Source of the DNA: Sphingobium sp. Leaf26
GTDB lineage: Bacteria > Pseudomonadota > Alphaproteobacteria > Sphingomonadales > Sphingomonadaceae
Assembly (NCBI RefSeq): GCF_001421665.1
Contig: NZ_LMKV01000001.1
Location: 186,230-250,229, forward strand
Reading direction: 5' to 3'
DNA length: 64,000 nucleotides
The translations under genes were made by a program, and so were the position numbers. The notes below the pieces were generated by a model, which saw nothing but the letters and a program-made list of their open reading frames with translations, made no database searches and was not told the DNA's origin. This document shows positions 9,207 to 19,450 of this stretch, one piece after another (the stretch's first letter is position 1; every line of letters begins with the position of its first letter).

Positions 9207-9250
9207 GCCGCCCTCCTCCGTTCGTCGCGGGGCCAGCCTATCCTGACAGT

Positions 9251-9958
9251 CTATCGCCCGACAAGCGCGATTCGCAGCAATCGCCATGCCAGCGACCGCG
9301 ATATCCCGGTGGGCGCCCCACGTCCTTCCGCCACATCCTGCCGCGCCAGCGTGAAGGCGATGCGCAGCGGCTTCCAGGCCCGCGTCCATTGCGCGCCCTC
9401 CACCTGCGGCAACAAGGTCTGCGCCAGTTCCAGCGCCGCCATGGCCAGCGCTTCATCCCCGACATGGCCGGCCAGATCCCAAAGCGCCCAGACCTGCCCC
9501 GCTGCCGTCAGCCAGTCCGGCGCCTCCGCCACATCGGCCAAAGCCTGGAACAGGCCGCCACCGCGCCCGACCGCATAGTCGCGCAGGCCCAGCAGGTCGA
9601 TGTCCGGTTCGACCACCAGCACCTCCCAGCCGTCGATCACCGCCGCCAGATTGACAACGTTCGGCCCCGGTGCACCGATCGCTCCGCTCGCCCGCATGGC
9701 ATCGACCACCGGCTCACCCTGCCCCTTGACCCCGGCGGCATCGTCGATGACGTCATTCCACCAGGCCAGGCGCATCTGCCCGATCATCGCCTCGCTGGTG
9801 GTCCGCGCCACCTTCGCCAGCCGCGCGTCGAACGCCCATAGCGCACGGTGCCGGTCGACCTGCCCGCCAGCATGCGCGCTCAGCAATATCGCCAACGGCG
9901 GCAATGCGTCATCGCCCAATCTCACGCCGCGACTCCCGCATCGGCAGGCATTGCCCAA
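9251..9958 (-). CDS. squalene/phytoene synthase family-like protein
   Basis: The 235-residue protein resembles the squalene/phytoene synthase fold in FDARLAKVARTTSEAMIGQMRLAWWNDVIDD, which matches the helix with the IGQxRLxWWRD pattern. It is shorter than true phytoene synthases (about 300 residues), and the two Asp-rich DxxxD metal motifs of catalytic members are not evident. It may therefore be a non-catalytic member of the NDUFAF6-like branch, whose mitochondrial homologue assists complex I assembly. That link is an inference. It is divergent from the Tad-type gene and just upstream of the EF-hand gene on the same strand. Confidence 0.6.
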   Translation of the reverse strand: MGNACRCGSRGVRLGDDALPPLAILLSAHAGGQVDRHRALWAFDARLAKVARTTSEAMIGQMRLAWWNDVIDDAAGVKGQGEPVVDAMRASGAIGAPGPNVVNLAAVIDGWEVLVVEPDIDLLGLRDYAVGRGGGLFQALADVAEAPDWLTAAGQVWALWDLAGHVGDEALAMAALELAQTLLPQVEGAQWTRAWKPLRIAFTLARQDVAEGRGAPTGISRSLAWRLLRIALVGR

Positions 9959-10077
9959 GTTATCGGTCCTTTAACCATCTTCCTCATACACATTCTAACG
10001 AGTGCGCCTGCATAGGCGGACAGGCTGCCCGACCCATCATTGGGGGTGTCGGGCGCGACATGGGTGATTGCGGGCAA

Positions 10078-12033
10078 ATGGGCAAGACAAACGAGCAACC
10101 GATGGGCTTTCTGAAGCGTCTGGCGGGCAACCAGGCGGGCAACGTCATGGCGATGGTCGCTGCGGCGATCATCCCGCTCGCCGCGCTGATCGGCGGCGGT
10201 CTGGACATGAGCCGCGCCTATATGGCCCGCGCCCGCATGCAGCAGGCCTGCGACGCCGCCGCCCTGGCCGGCCGCCGCGCCATGACCGGCGCGTCCATGT
10301 CGACGTCCGACATTGCCGAAGCGCGCAAGTTCTTCAACTTCAACTTCCCGCAGAATACGTTCCAGGCTGCTGACTTCACCCCGGTCATCCAGAGCAAGCC
10401 CAGCGAAACGACCACGGTTCAGGTGACCGCGGAAACGACCATGCCGACCACGATCATGAAGATCTTCGGCTACACCACGCTTCCGCTCGCCGTGACGTGC
10501 GAAAGCCGGTTCGACATCGGCAACACCGACGTCATGCTGGTGCTCGACACCACCGGCTCCATGGCCAGCAACATGACCGACACAGACGGCACCGTCATGA
10601 CGCGGCTGGCGGCCCTCAAGCTGGCGGTGAAGGATTTCTACGACACGCTGGGCGCGGGGTCCGACACGACCGGGCGCATCCGTTACGGCTTCATGCCCTA
10701 TAGCTCGACCGTGAATGTCGGCTATTCGCTGCCTTCGAGCGCGATGTTGGGCGGAACGGCGGGAGATACATGGACCTATAACAGTCGACGCATGACCTAT
10801 TATAGGGACACGCCATCGACCACGAATACCTGTTATCGAGGTTATGCGGGCTTCGGATCAAATAATTGCCGCACCAGCGCCTCCTCTGCGCAGAGCGATT
10901 CAAGCAACGTGTCGCGATCGAACTGTCAGACCTGGGCCAATGTATCCACGTCCGTCAGCGGCAGCTATCCTGGCACCGTAACCAAGATCGTCTATGCGGC
11001 CTATAGCTGGAACGGGACCAACCCTTTCCCATCATCAGGCAGTGGCAATCAGAAGTGCGTGCGTCAGGAAGTCACGACCACGCACACCACCAACGTCACC
11101 GGTGGCACAGGCAACACGTCGCTGAATGTCTGGGCCTATAATGACTTCGCCGCCGACGTCTCCACTTTCATAACCGGGGCGTCCACCCTTAATCCCGCCT
11201 TTATCGATGGCACCACCTCCACTTGGTCCGGTTGCATCGAGGAACGGGACACGGATAGCAGCATTACATCGACAACATCGACTTCTTCCATTCCGGCGGG
11301 CGCCTTTGACCTGCAAATCGACACGGCCCCGACCAACACCGCGACAAAGTGGCGTCCGCACTGGCCGGAAATAGAGTTTGATCGCAGCGGCCGCTGGCTG
11401 AACGACAATGTCTATCCCGATTATAGATCTGGCTCAGGCGGCTGGAACGCCTGCCCCAGCAAGGCGCGCAAGCTGGCGAGTTACACCAGCCGATCGGCCA
11501 CACCCTCCGGCATGACGAGCAGCTTCGATACCTATATCGACGGCCTGATCGCAGTCGGCGGCACCTATCATGACATCGGCATGATGTGGGGCGCCCGCTT
11601 CCTGTCGCCCACCGGCATCTTCGCCAGCGAAAACGCCAATGCACCCAACGGCTTCAACATTTCACGTCATATCATCTTCATGACCGACGGCGATCTGACC
11701 GCCTATCAGTCCGTCTATGGCGCCTATGGCTATCAGAAGTTGGATGGCCGCGTCGCAGCCACCAGCACCGACGATGACGGACTGAAAGCGATCCACAAGC
11801 GGCGGCTGGAAATGATGTGCAACGCCATCAAGGGCCAGGGAGTCACTATCTGGGTCGTCGGCTTCAAGGACCAGCCAGCAGCGGGCACGCTCGATTCAAC
11901 GATGCTCGATACCGAATTGCAGACATGCGCCAACAGCAGCAACCACTGGTTCATGGCCTATAAGCCATCCACTTTGCGCCAGAAATTCAAGGATATCGCC
12001 AAGAATATCGGCGGGTTGAGGCTGTCGCAATGA
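10078..12033 (+). CDS. TadG-like pilus assembly protein with von Willebrand A domain
   Basis: The roughly 650-residue protein has an N-terminal TadE/TadG-type transmembrane segment (NVMAMVAAAIIPLAALIGG, then LDMSRAYMARARMQQACDAAALAGRR). A vWA domain follows, with the MIDAS motif DVMLVLDTTGSM. The middle is a long Ser/Thr/Asn-rich insertion, and the C-terminal vWA part contains HIIFMTDGDLT and ITIWVVGF-like strands. TadG proteins sit in the inner membrane and support Flp/Tad pilus biogenesis. The start is uncertain among ATGs at 10060, 10078 and 10102. The stop overlaps the next gene by 4 bp, so the three pseudopilin-type genes form one operon. Confidence 0.85.
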   Translation: MGKTNEQPMGFLKRLAGNQAGNVMAMVAAAIIPLAALIGGGLDMSRAYMARARMQQACDAAALAGRRAMTGASMSTSDIAEARKFFNFNFPQNTFQAADFTPVIQSKPSETTTVQVTAETTMPTTIMKIFGYTTLPLAVTCESRFDIGNTDVMLVLDTTGSMASNMTDTDGTVMTRLAALKLAVKDFYDTLGAGSDTTGRIRYGFMPYSSTVNVGYSLPSSAMLGGTAGDTWTYNSRRMTYYRDTPSTTNTCYRGYAGFGSNNCRTSASSAQSDSSNVSRSNCQTWANVSTSVSGSYPGTVTKIVYAAYSWNGTNPFPSSGSGNQKCVRQEVTTTHTTNVTGGTGNTSLNVWAYNDFAADVSTFITGASTLNPAFIDGTTSTWSGCIEERDTDSSITSTTSTSSIPAGAFDLQIDTAPTNTATKWRPHWPEIEFDRSGRWLNDNVYPDYRSGSGGWNACPSKARKLASYTSRSATPSGMTSSFDTYIDGLIAVGGTYHDIGMMWGARFLSPTGIFASENANAPNGFNISRHIIFMTDGDLTAYQSVYGAYGYQKLDGRVAATSTDDDGLKAIHKRRLEMMCNAIKGQGVTIWVVGFKDQPAAGTLDSTMLDTELQTCANSSNHWFMAYKPSTLRQKFKDIAKNIGGLRLSQ

Positions 12034-12626
12034 TCGGTAGCACCGCCCGCTTCCTGACCCGGCTGCGCGATCATGCGCGGGGCGCGACGCTGCTGGAATT
12101 CGGTCTGGTGGCCGGGCCGCTGATCCTGACCATCATGGCGATCGGCGACCTGGGCTATCAATCCTATCTGCGCGCCGTGACCCGCGGCGTACTGGAGAAA
12201 GCCGCGCGTTCGGCATCGGTGGGCACGCTCAACAGCACGGACATCGACACCTATATCGAGGCGCAAATGGGGGCGATCAATTCCAAGAACGGCACCACAT
12301 CGACCACCAAGAAAAGCTACTACAACTTTTCCCGCGTAGGAAAGCCGGAGAAGATCACCACCGACACCGCTCCGCTCGGCACCTATAATAGCGGCGACTG
12401 TTATGAAGACGCTAATGGCAATGGCAGCTACGACAGCAATAGCGGCGCCAGCGGCCTGGGCGGTGCGGACGACATCGTCTATTATGAAGTGACGATATCG
12501 ATGCCGCGTCTCTTCCCGCTCGCCAAGATGCTCGGATGGAGTGCGACCCAGTCCGCCACCGCCTCCACCATGGTCCGCAACCAGCCCTGGGCCAATCAGG
12601 GCACACCGACGATCAGGTGCAGTTGA
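12030..12626 (+). CDS. TadE family pseudopilin-like protein
   Basis: The 198-residue protein has an N-terminal basic stretch followed by GATLLEFGLVAGPLILTIMAIGDLGYQ, the TadE membrane helix with its conserved Glu after a short hydrophobic start. The rest is a Ser/Gly/Asp-rich extracytoplasmic domain with Tyr-rich strands. TadE/TadF pseudopilins are processed and take part in Flp pilus assembly or the cell envelope. It overlaps the preceding vWA gene (ATGA) and the following gene (TGATG), so translation is probably coupled. No Flp pilin, prepilin peptidase, CpaB or secretin gene is nearby. Confidence 0.82.
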   Translation: MIGSTARFLTRLRDHARGATLLEFGLVAGPLILTIMAIGDLGYQSYLRAVTRGVLEKAARSASVGTLNSTDIDTYIEAQMGAINSKNGTTSTTKKSYYNFSRVGKPEKITTDTAPLGTYNSGDCYEDANGNGSYDSNSGASGLGGADDIVYYEVTISMPRLFPLAKMLGWSATQSATASTMVRNQPWANQGTPTIRCS

Positions 12627-13285
12627 TGACTCGCCTTCATATTCTTCGCGCCCTGCTGCGCCGCCTGCGCCGGGACGATCGCGGTCTGGCGCTGATCGAG
12701 TTCGCCTTTTCGCTGCCGGTTCTGGTCGTGCTGTGCATGGCCGGTCTGGAATGCGCGAACCTGGCGCTGGCCCATATGCGCGTCAGTCAGGTGGCGATGC
12801 TCGTGGCCGACAATGCCTCGCGTGTGCGAACGTCGATCGATGAGGCCGACGTCAATGAGATCATGACCGGCGCGGACCTGGCCACCGATTCGCTCAAGCT
12901 CAAGGCCAACGGCCGCATCTTTCTGTCGGATCTGGAACCCAACGGCCTTACCGGGGCGAACGAAGGCCAATTTATTCGCTGGCAGCGTTGTTGGGGCACC
13001 GGCAGTTTCACCTCCAGCTACGGTGTTGCCAATGACGGCAAGACCAGCGCCAGCATGAAAGACGGCATGGGGCCAGGCACGACAGCCGCCACCAAGGTCA
13101 AATCCGCCAGCAGCACTGCCGTGATGTTCGTGGAGGTCGCTTATAATTACCAGCCGCTGATCACCAATTCGATCTTCGGCGCCAAGGTCATCCGCTATAC
13201 CAGCGCGTTCAACGTGCGCGAACGGACCGACCAGCAGATCAAGAATGCCGGCAGTCTGGCAACGTCTGCTACGGCCGCCTGCTGA
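12626..13285 (+). CDS. TadE/TadG family protein
   Basis: The 219-residue protein begins MTRLHILRALLRRLRRDDRG and continues LALIEFAFSLPVLVVLCMAGLE, a TadE-type membrane helix with the conserved Glu. The remaining domain is predicted to be extracytoplasmic. The ATG overlaps the previous stop as TGATG, which decides this start over an upstream in-frame ATG inside the neighbouring gene. It is the last gene of the three-gene set and is followed 35 bp later by a strong intrinsic terminator. The exact role within Tad-type assembly is not known. Confidence 0.82.
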   Translation: MTRLHILRALLRRLRRDDRGLALIEFAFSLPVLVVLCMAGLECANLALAHMRVSQVAMLVADNASRVRTSIDEADVNEIMTGADLATDSLKLKANGRIFLSDLEPNGLTGANEGQFIRWQRCWGTGSFTSSYGVANDGKTSASMKDGMGPGTTAATKVKSASSTAVMFVEVAYNYQPLITNSIFGAKVIRYTSAFNVRERTDQQIKNAGSLATSATAAC

Positions 13286-13320
13286 CAGGCGCTCAAGGCG
13301 CGCACCGGCACCGGATACGA

Positions 13321-13355
13321 AAAGGGCGGCTGAAACAGCCGCCCTTTCCTTTTTC
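13321..13355 (+). terminator. intrinsic terminator of the tad-like operon
   Basis: AAAGGGCGGCTG (13321-13332) pairs perfectly with 13336-13347 around an AAA loop, and is followed by CCTTTTTC. This is a textbook rho-independent terminator for the plus-strand operon, placed before the convergent pdhB. Confidence 0.92.
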
Positions 13356-13371
13356 GTGCCGGTAGCCGGCC

Positions 13372-14745
13372 TTATTTGTAGCAGACCTTCTTCGCCGCCG
13401 CGACGACGCGGGCTGCGTCGATCAGCGCCAGCTTTTCGAGGTTGGCGGCATAGGGCAGCGGCACATCCTCGTTGGTGACGCGCAGGACCGGAGCGTCGAG
13501 ATCGTCGAAGCCCTGCTCCATCACGACCGCAGCGATTTCCGACGCGATCGAGCAGGTCGGCCAACCCTCTTCCACCACGACGAGGCGGTTGGTTTTCTTG
13601 AGGCTTTCCAGCACCGTTGCCGTGTCGAGCGGACGCAGCGTGCGCAGGTCGATCACTTCGGCGTCGATGCCCTCGCCCGCCAGCGTCTCTGCCGCGTCGA
13701 GCGCGAGGCCCACACCGATCGAATAGCTGACCAGCGTGACGTCCTTGCCCGGACGCATGATGCGCGCCTTGCCGATCGGCAGGACATAGTCATCGACCTT
13801 GGGCACGTCGAAGCTGCGACCGTAGAGCAGTTCGTTCTCCAGGAACACGACCGGGTCGGTCGAGCGGATCGCAGCCTTGAGCAGGCCCTTGGCGTCGGCC
13901 GCGTCATAGGGCGCGATGACGATCAGGCCGGGAACGGCGGCATACCAGGGACCGTAGTTCTGGCTGTGCTGCGCGCCGACGCGGCTGGCCGCGCCGTTAG
14001 GGCCACGGAACACGATCGGGCAGCGCATCTGGCCGCCGGACATATAGTTGGTCTTGGCGGCCGAGTTGATGATGTGATCGATCGCCTGCATGGCGAAGTT
14101 GAACGTCATGAACTCGATGACCGGACGCAGGCCACCCATGGCCGCGCCCGTGCCGATGCCGGCAAAACCATATTCGGTGATCGGCGTGTCGATGACGCGC
14201 TTGGGACCGAATTCGTCCAGCAGGCCCTGCGTGACCTTGTAGGCGCCCTGATATTCGGCGACTTCCTCGCCCATCACGAAAACGCGCTCATCCTTGCGCA
14301 TTTCTTCGGCCATCGCGTCGCGCAATGCTTCGCGCACGGTCGTCTTGACGAACTGGGTGCCGGCCGGAAGGTCCGGGTCAGCCACGGTCGCGCGGGCTTC
14401 CGACGCCAGCTTGGACGTTCCGCTTTCGGCCTTCTTGGGCGCTTCGGCATCCGCCTTCGGCGCTTCTTCCGCCTTCGGTGCGGGGGCCGGAGCGGCGTCG
14501 CCATCCTCGCCCGCCATCGTCGCGATGACGGTGCCGACCTTCACGCCTTCGCTACCTTCGGCGATCATGATCTTGCCGATCTTGCCTTCATCGACGGCTT
14601 CGAATTCCATCGTCGCCTTGTCGGTTTCGATTTCCGCCAGGATATCGCCCGACTTCACTTCGTCGCCTTCCTTCACCAGCCACTTGGCCAGCGTGCCCTC
14701 TTCCATCGTCGGCGAGAGCGCCGGCATCTTGATTTCGATACCCAT
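13372..14745 (-). CDS. pdhB: pyruvate dehydrogenase E1 beta subunit with N-terminal lipoyl domain
   Basis: PdhB is part of the E1 component of the pyruvate dehydrogenase complex, which decarboxylates pyruvate with thiamine diphosphate. The 457-residue protein carries an N-terminal lipoyl domain (1-80) with the lipoylation motif [13 protein letters not shown] (Lys43). An Ala/Pro/Lys/Glu-rich linker to about residue 130 and the transketolase-like beta domain ([20 protein letters not shown] ... [16 protein letters not shown]) follow. A lipoyl domain on E1 beta is typical of alphaproteobacteria. The ATG overlaps the pdhA stop by one base (TAATG), so the two are translated together. Confidence 0.97.
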   Translation of the reverse strand: MGIEIKMPALSPTMEEGTLAKWLVKEGDEVKSGDILAEIETDKATMEFEAVDEGKIGKIMIAEGSEGVKVGTVIATMAGEDGDAAPAPAPKAEEAPKADAEAPKKAESGTSKLASEARATVADPDLPAGTQFVKTTVREALRDAMAEEMRKDERVFVMGEEVAEYQGAYKVTQGLLDEFGPKRVIDTPITEYGFAGIGTGAAMGGLRPVIEFMTFNFAMQAIDHIINSAAKTNYMSGGQMRCPIVFRGPNGAASRVGAQHSQNYGPWYAAVPGLIVIAPYDAADAKGLLKAAIRSTDPVVFLENELLYGRSFDVPKVDDYVLPIGKARIMRPGKDVTLVSYSIGVGLALDAAETLAGEGIDAEVIDLRTLRPLDTATVLESLKKTNRLVVVEEGWPTCSIASEIAAVVMEQGFDDLDAPVLRVTNEDVPLPYAANLEKLALIDAARVVAAAKKVCYK

Positions 14746-15824
14746 TAATATTGCTCCACCAGCACGTCGGTATAGAGTTCAGCCAGTTCCGGTTCGGGCG
14801 AGGTTTCGGCAAAGTCGGCGGCTTCGGCCACGACCTTGCGGATGTCCTGGTCGATCACCTTGATCTCGTCTTCGCTGACGCCGGCTGCGACCAGATATTT
14901 CTTCACGGCCTCGATCGGGTCGCTGTTGTCGCGCACCGCCTGCACTTCGTCGCGCGACCGGTACTTGGCCGGGTCGGACATGGAGTGACCGCGATAGCGG
15001 TAGGTCTTCATTTCCAGCAGGATCGGGCCATTGCCTTCGTGCACCCACTTGAGCGCTTCCTCGGTCGCGCCGCGCACGGCGAGCACGTCCATGCCGTCGA
15101 CCTGAAGACCGGGAATGCGGAAGCTTTCGCCACGACGATAGAGCTGGTCTTCCGACGAGGCGCGGTTGACGCTGGTGCCCATGGCATACTGGTTGTTTTC
15201 GATCACGAAGATGATCGGCAACTTCCACAACTCGGCCATGTTGAACGATTCATAGACCTGGCCCTGATTGGCCGCGCCGTCACCGAAATAAGCGACGCAC
15301 ACGCCGCCGTCATTATTGTACTTGTGCGCGAAGCCCAGGCCTGCACCCAGCGACACCTGAGCACCGACGATGCCATGGCCGCCGTAGAATTTATGCTCGA
15401 CGCTGAACATGTGCATCGAACCGCCCTTGCCGCGCGAGATACCCGCTTCACGACCGGTCAGTTCAGCCATGATGAGCTTGGGGTCGATGCCATAGGCCAG
15501 CATGTGGCCATGGTCGCGATAGCCGGTGATGACGCTGTCCTTGCCGGGCTTCAACGCCGACTGGATGCCGACGGCAACCGCTTCCTGACCGATATAGAGG
15601 TGGCAGAAGCCGCCGATGAAACCCAGGCCATAGAGTTGGCCGGCCTTTTCCTCGAAGCGGCGGATCAGGACCATCTGCCGGTAGAACTCCAGCAGTTCTT
15701 CTTTGCTGGCCTTGTAGTCGGTCGGCGTTTCCGGGCGCGGCCGGTTATGGTCCGCACCGGCAGCGGCGGGTGCAGCCGCCTTTGCCTTATCGCTCGCAGC
15801 GCGCGGCGTGGTTGGTTTCGCCAA
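14745..15824 (-). CDS. pdhA: pyruvate dehydrogenase E1 alpha subunit
   Basis: The E1 alpha chain binds thiamine diphosphate and pairs with PdhB. The motif [17 protein letters not shown] ... VIENN is the TPP-binding GDG-(about 30)-NN signature. [19 protein letters not shown] is the conserved phosphorylation-loop region seen in mitochondrial homologues. I place the start at a TTG (15824), because AAAGGAT lies 7-12 nt before it and the protein then begins LAKPTT with an Ala/Lys linker. An upstream in-frame ATG would add unconserved residues. The length is 359 aa. A 244-bp region without genes separates it from ftsB and should hold the pdhAB promoter. Confidence 0.95.
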   Translation of the reverse strand: MAKPTTPRAASDKAKAAAPAAAGADHNRPRPETPTDYKASKEELLEFYRQMVLIRRFEEKAGQLYGLGFIGGFCHLYIGQEAVAVGIQSALKPGKDSVITGYRDHGHMLAYGIDPKLIMAELTGREAGISRGKGGSMHMFSVEHKFYGGHGIVGAQVSLGAGLGFAHKYNNDGGVCVAYFGDGAANQGQVYESFNMAELWKLPIIFVIENNQYAMGTSVNRASSEDQLYRRGESFRIPGLQVDGMDVLAVRGATEEALKWVHEGNGPILLEMKTYRYRGHSMSDPAKYRSRDEVQAVRDNSDPIEAVKKYLVAAGVSEDEIKVIDQDIRKVVAEAADFAETSPEPELAELYTDVLVEQY

Positions 15825-16068
15825 GGCTATTATCCTTTTGCGTGGGGGTAGGATGGAAGGAAGCCCGATATAGCGGCAGAGTTGCATATATTGCAACTGC
15901 GGACCCCCCGGAATCCGGCCAGAACCAATAGCTATGACCGAAAATTGATGGGTTTGAACGAACTGGCCACAGAGTGGCAAAACGCGCTCGCAGCAAAATT
16001 ACGAAGCGGAGGATTTTCGCGCAAAATACTTTCACGAACGTCACGCTTCCGTAACGTCAATGCCGATA

Positions 16069-16380
16069 TCAGTTCAGGGGCACGACCACTTCGTCATGGT
16101 GAATCACCCCAAGCTGGCGGCGGATCAGTTCGTCGGCCAGGTCAGGATCGACACGGCGCGGATCAAGCGCCTCGACGCGGTTGCGCAATTCGGCCTGGGC
16201 ATGGCGGGTCTGCTTCAGTTCGGTCTGCGCGACGTGCAACTGGCGTGAATAGTCACCCCATGCCAGCACCCCGTTGGCCCCCAGCACGACATAGCCGGCG
16301 AAGAACAGCAGCAGCAGCAACGCAATCGCAGGGCCGATAGCCGACAACAGAAGGAGACGAAGTTTCGCGATATGCGCCAT
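16069..16380 (-). CDS. ftsB: septum formation initiator FtsB/DivIC
   Basis: The 103-residue bitopic protein has a cytoplasmic basic start, one transmembrane helix (IGPAIALLLLLFFAGYVVLG), then a coiled coil (YSRQLHVAQTELKQTRHAQAELRNRVEAL) and a short conserved tail with DPDLADELIRRQLGVIHHDEVVV. This is the FtsB/DivIC pattern. The protein forms the FtsQLB divisome subcomplex. Its place between eno and pdhA is conserved in alphaproteobacteria. A strong terminator separates it from eno. Confidence 0.88.
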   Translation of the reverse strand: MAHIAKLRLLLLSAIGPAIALLLLLFFAGYVVLGANGVLAWGDYSRQLHVAQTELKQTRHAQAELRNRVEALDPRRVDPDLADELIRRQLGVIHHDEVVVPLN

Positions 16381-16404
16381 GGACCAGAAGAATCACAGGA
16401 AAAG

Positions 16405-16442
16405 GCCGGCCGCAAGCGAAAAATGCGTCGCTTGCGGCCGGC
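16405..16442 (-). terminator. intrinsic terminator after eno
   Basis: GCCGGCCGCAAGCG (16405-16418) pairs over 14 bp with 16429-16442. On the minus strand the stem is followed by CCTTTTCC. It lies 18 bp after the eno stop and before ftsB. Confidence 0.85.
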
Positions 16443-16459
16443 TGAGCCTCTTTATGTTT

Positions 16460-17840
<1,381 letters not shown>

Positions 17841-18023
17841 ATGCGCGCTCCGCTTAGCCAGCGCCTCCCGCATTGGCAATGCAGGGGGTTGCGCAGATGC
17901 AAAAAATGCCGATGCTCGAAAATGTAACGGCAACGGAACTGTAGGCCGTTGCGAAGCATTTGGACCATGATATCCGCCGGCCCGCCCGGCCCCATGTGAA
18001 TTGGAAAGGGAGACAAGAGGACG

Positions 18024-18650
18024 ATGGCCGACACACCGGAAACCCCGCCCGTCAAGCGCGTCAAGAAAACGCCGGTCGTCAAGCCGATCAAGGCGAAGGC
18101 CGCCAAGCCGGCGATCGCCAGCCCCTCTTCGCCTGCCGTGAAGACCGCCCCGGTCAAGAAGGCCGCCACGCGCAAGGCGCCGGCCAAGAAGCCCGGCAAT
18201 GGCGCCGCCTCTAATAGCTGGACCGCCCAGATCGCCCCGATCAAGGAACAGGCCGAAAAGGCTGCAAAGGCCGCAGCCGACAAACTGAATGCCGTCGATT
18301 GGAAGGCGCATATCGACCCGATCAAGGAACAGGCCGGCAAGACCGCCAAGTCCGCCGCCGGCGTCGCAAAGGACAAGACCGGCACGACTTTGCAGAGCCT
18401 TGCCAAGCTGATTTCCGACACGGCTGGCACGGTCGATTCCAAGCTCGGCCCGCAATATGGCGACTATGCCCGCCAGGCGGCGGAATCGGTTGCCGGTGCG
18501 GCGGATTCGCTGGATGCGAAGGATGTAGACCAGTTGATCGGCGAAGCGCGTGATTTCGTGCGCAAGAGTCCGGCCGTGGCGATCGGTGCGGCGGCGGTGG
18601 TCGGCTTCGTGCTGATGCGCCTTGCCAAGGGATCGGATGACAAAGCGTAA
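18024..18650 (+). CDS. Lys/Ala-rich protein with DUF883/YqjD-like C-terminal anchor
   Basis: The 208-residue protein has a histone H1-like basic N-terminus (about 1-60, many KA, KK and PVK steps). An internal duplication follows, with IAPIKEQAEKAAKAAA at about 70 and IDPIKEQAGKTAKSAA at about 96, then a long Ala-rich helical region. The C-terminal end is ARDFVRKSPAVAIGAAAVVGFVLMRL, the hydrophobic anchor typical of DUF883/YqjD/ElaB proteins. Family members tether ribosomes or other factors to the inner membrane in E. coli. Nucleic acid binding by the basic part is my inference. It is the first of four similar small genes. Confidence 0.65.
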   Translation: MADTPETPPVKRVKKTPVVKPIKAKAAKPAIASPSSPAVKTAPVKKAATRKAPAKKPGNGAASNSWTAQIAPIKEQAEKAAKAAADKLNAVDWKAHIDPIKEQAGKTAKSAAGVAKDKTGTTLQSLAKLISDTAGTVDSKLGPQYGDYARQAAESVAGAADSLDAKDVDQLIGEARDFVRKSPAVAIGAAAVVGFVLMRLAKGSDDKA

Positions 18651-18713
18651 GCCTTCCCCCCGATTGCATATTCCGACCCAAGCACAGGCCCGCAAGGCGG
18701 GGCGGAGGGCCAA

Positions 18714-19133
18714 TTGACTGATACACCAACGGATACGGCGGTGACGCCGCCGACCGATGAGCAGCCCCATGGCGCGCCCGATCACGATGCGCGCAACGAG
18801 AGCGTGAAGACCGAAAGCGTGAAGGAGGTGCTGTCGCGCCTATATGCGGATGGCCGCGCTTATGCCGCTGCCGAGGCGGAAAAGCAGAAACTGCGCGCGG
18901 GCATCATCGGCGCAGGCATACGCAATGCCGCCATCTTTGCCATGGTGGCGCTCATGCTGGCCTTTGCCAGCATCGTGGCCCTGCTGGTGGGCCTCACCAT
19001 CGCCCTGTCGCAACTGGTGGCCCCCATCTGGGCCACGCTGATCGTGGCGGGCGGCGGACTGATCGTCACCCTGCTGCTGCTGCTCGCGGCGAAGGGCTGC
19101 ATCACCCGCATGAGGAAGGCGATCGCGCCATGA
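18714..19133 (+). CDS. phage holin family / holin-X (YqjE-like) membrane protein
   Basis: The 139-residue protein has an acidic N-terminus, a helix (VKEVLSRLYADGRAYAAAEAEKQKLRAGI) and two transmembrane segments (IFAMVALMLAFASIVALLVGL and WATLIVAGGGLIVTLLLLL). This matches the holin-X/YqjE family, which is chromosomal and not evidence of a prophage. Translation begins at TTG (18714), placed after a GGAGGG site. The stop overlaps the next start as ATGA. It sits between two DUF883-like genes, as yqjE does beside yqjD and yqjK in E. coli. Confidence 0.78.
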   Translation: MTDTPTDTAVTPPTDEQPHGAPDHDARNESVKTESVKEVLSRLYADGRAYAAAEAEKQKLRAGIIGAGIRNAAIFAMVALMLAFASIVALLVGLTIALSQLVAPIWATLIVAGGGLIVTLLLLLAAKGCITRMRKAIAP

Positions 19134-19450
19134 ACCTGGAAAGCCGCTATCGCGCCGCCTGCGACCGGGCAGACGCCGCCAGGGGCCGCCTGCACCTGAC
19201 GGCGCAGGAAGCCAGGGTGCGCGTCACCCCTGCCCGCCTGAAACAGGATGTAAAGGACAAGGCCGGCGCCGCTGTCACGAACGGTATCGCGCAGGCTGCC
19301 GCTCATGCGCGGCAGCGGCCCATCGCAATCGGCGCCGCAGCCACCGCCTTCGGCCTGTTTCTCGCCCGTCGTCCGCTGGCGGCACTTTTCGCCCGCCTGT
19401 ACGTTGACTTGAAAAATAGACCGGAACATTCGGAGACTGACAATGGCTGA
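19130..19450 (+). CDS. small YqjK-like protein
   Basis: The 106-residue protein has a helical, charged N-terminal half (YRAACDRADAARGRLHLTAQEARVRVTP) and a C-terminal hydrophobic stretch (RQRPIAIGAAATAFGLFLARRPLAALFARL). The size and position, directly after a YqjE-like gene and before a DUF883-like gene, suggest a YqjK-type role. Sequence similarity alone is weak. It overlaps both neighbours (ATGA at the start; 8 bp at the end), so the set is one operon. Confidence 0.6.
   Translation: MNLESRYRAACDRADAARGRLHLTAQEARVRVTPARLKQDVKDKAGAAVTNGIAQAAAHARQRPIAIGAAATAFGLFLARRPLAALFARLYVDLKNRPEHSETDNG

Noticed and set aside
9904..10077. N-terminal extension of the TadG-like gene back to 9904
   Set aside because: It would overlap the start of the divergent squalene/phytoene synthase-like gene and adds a His/Arg-rich unconserved stretch before the membrane helix.
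18714..19133. Holin as a sign of a prophage
   Set aside because: The holin-X/YqjE family is chromosomal, and no other phage gene is near.
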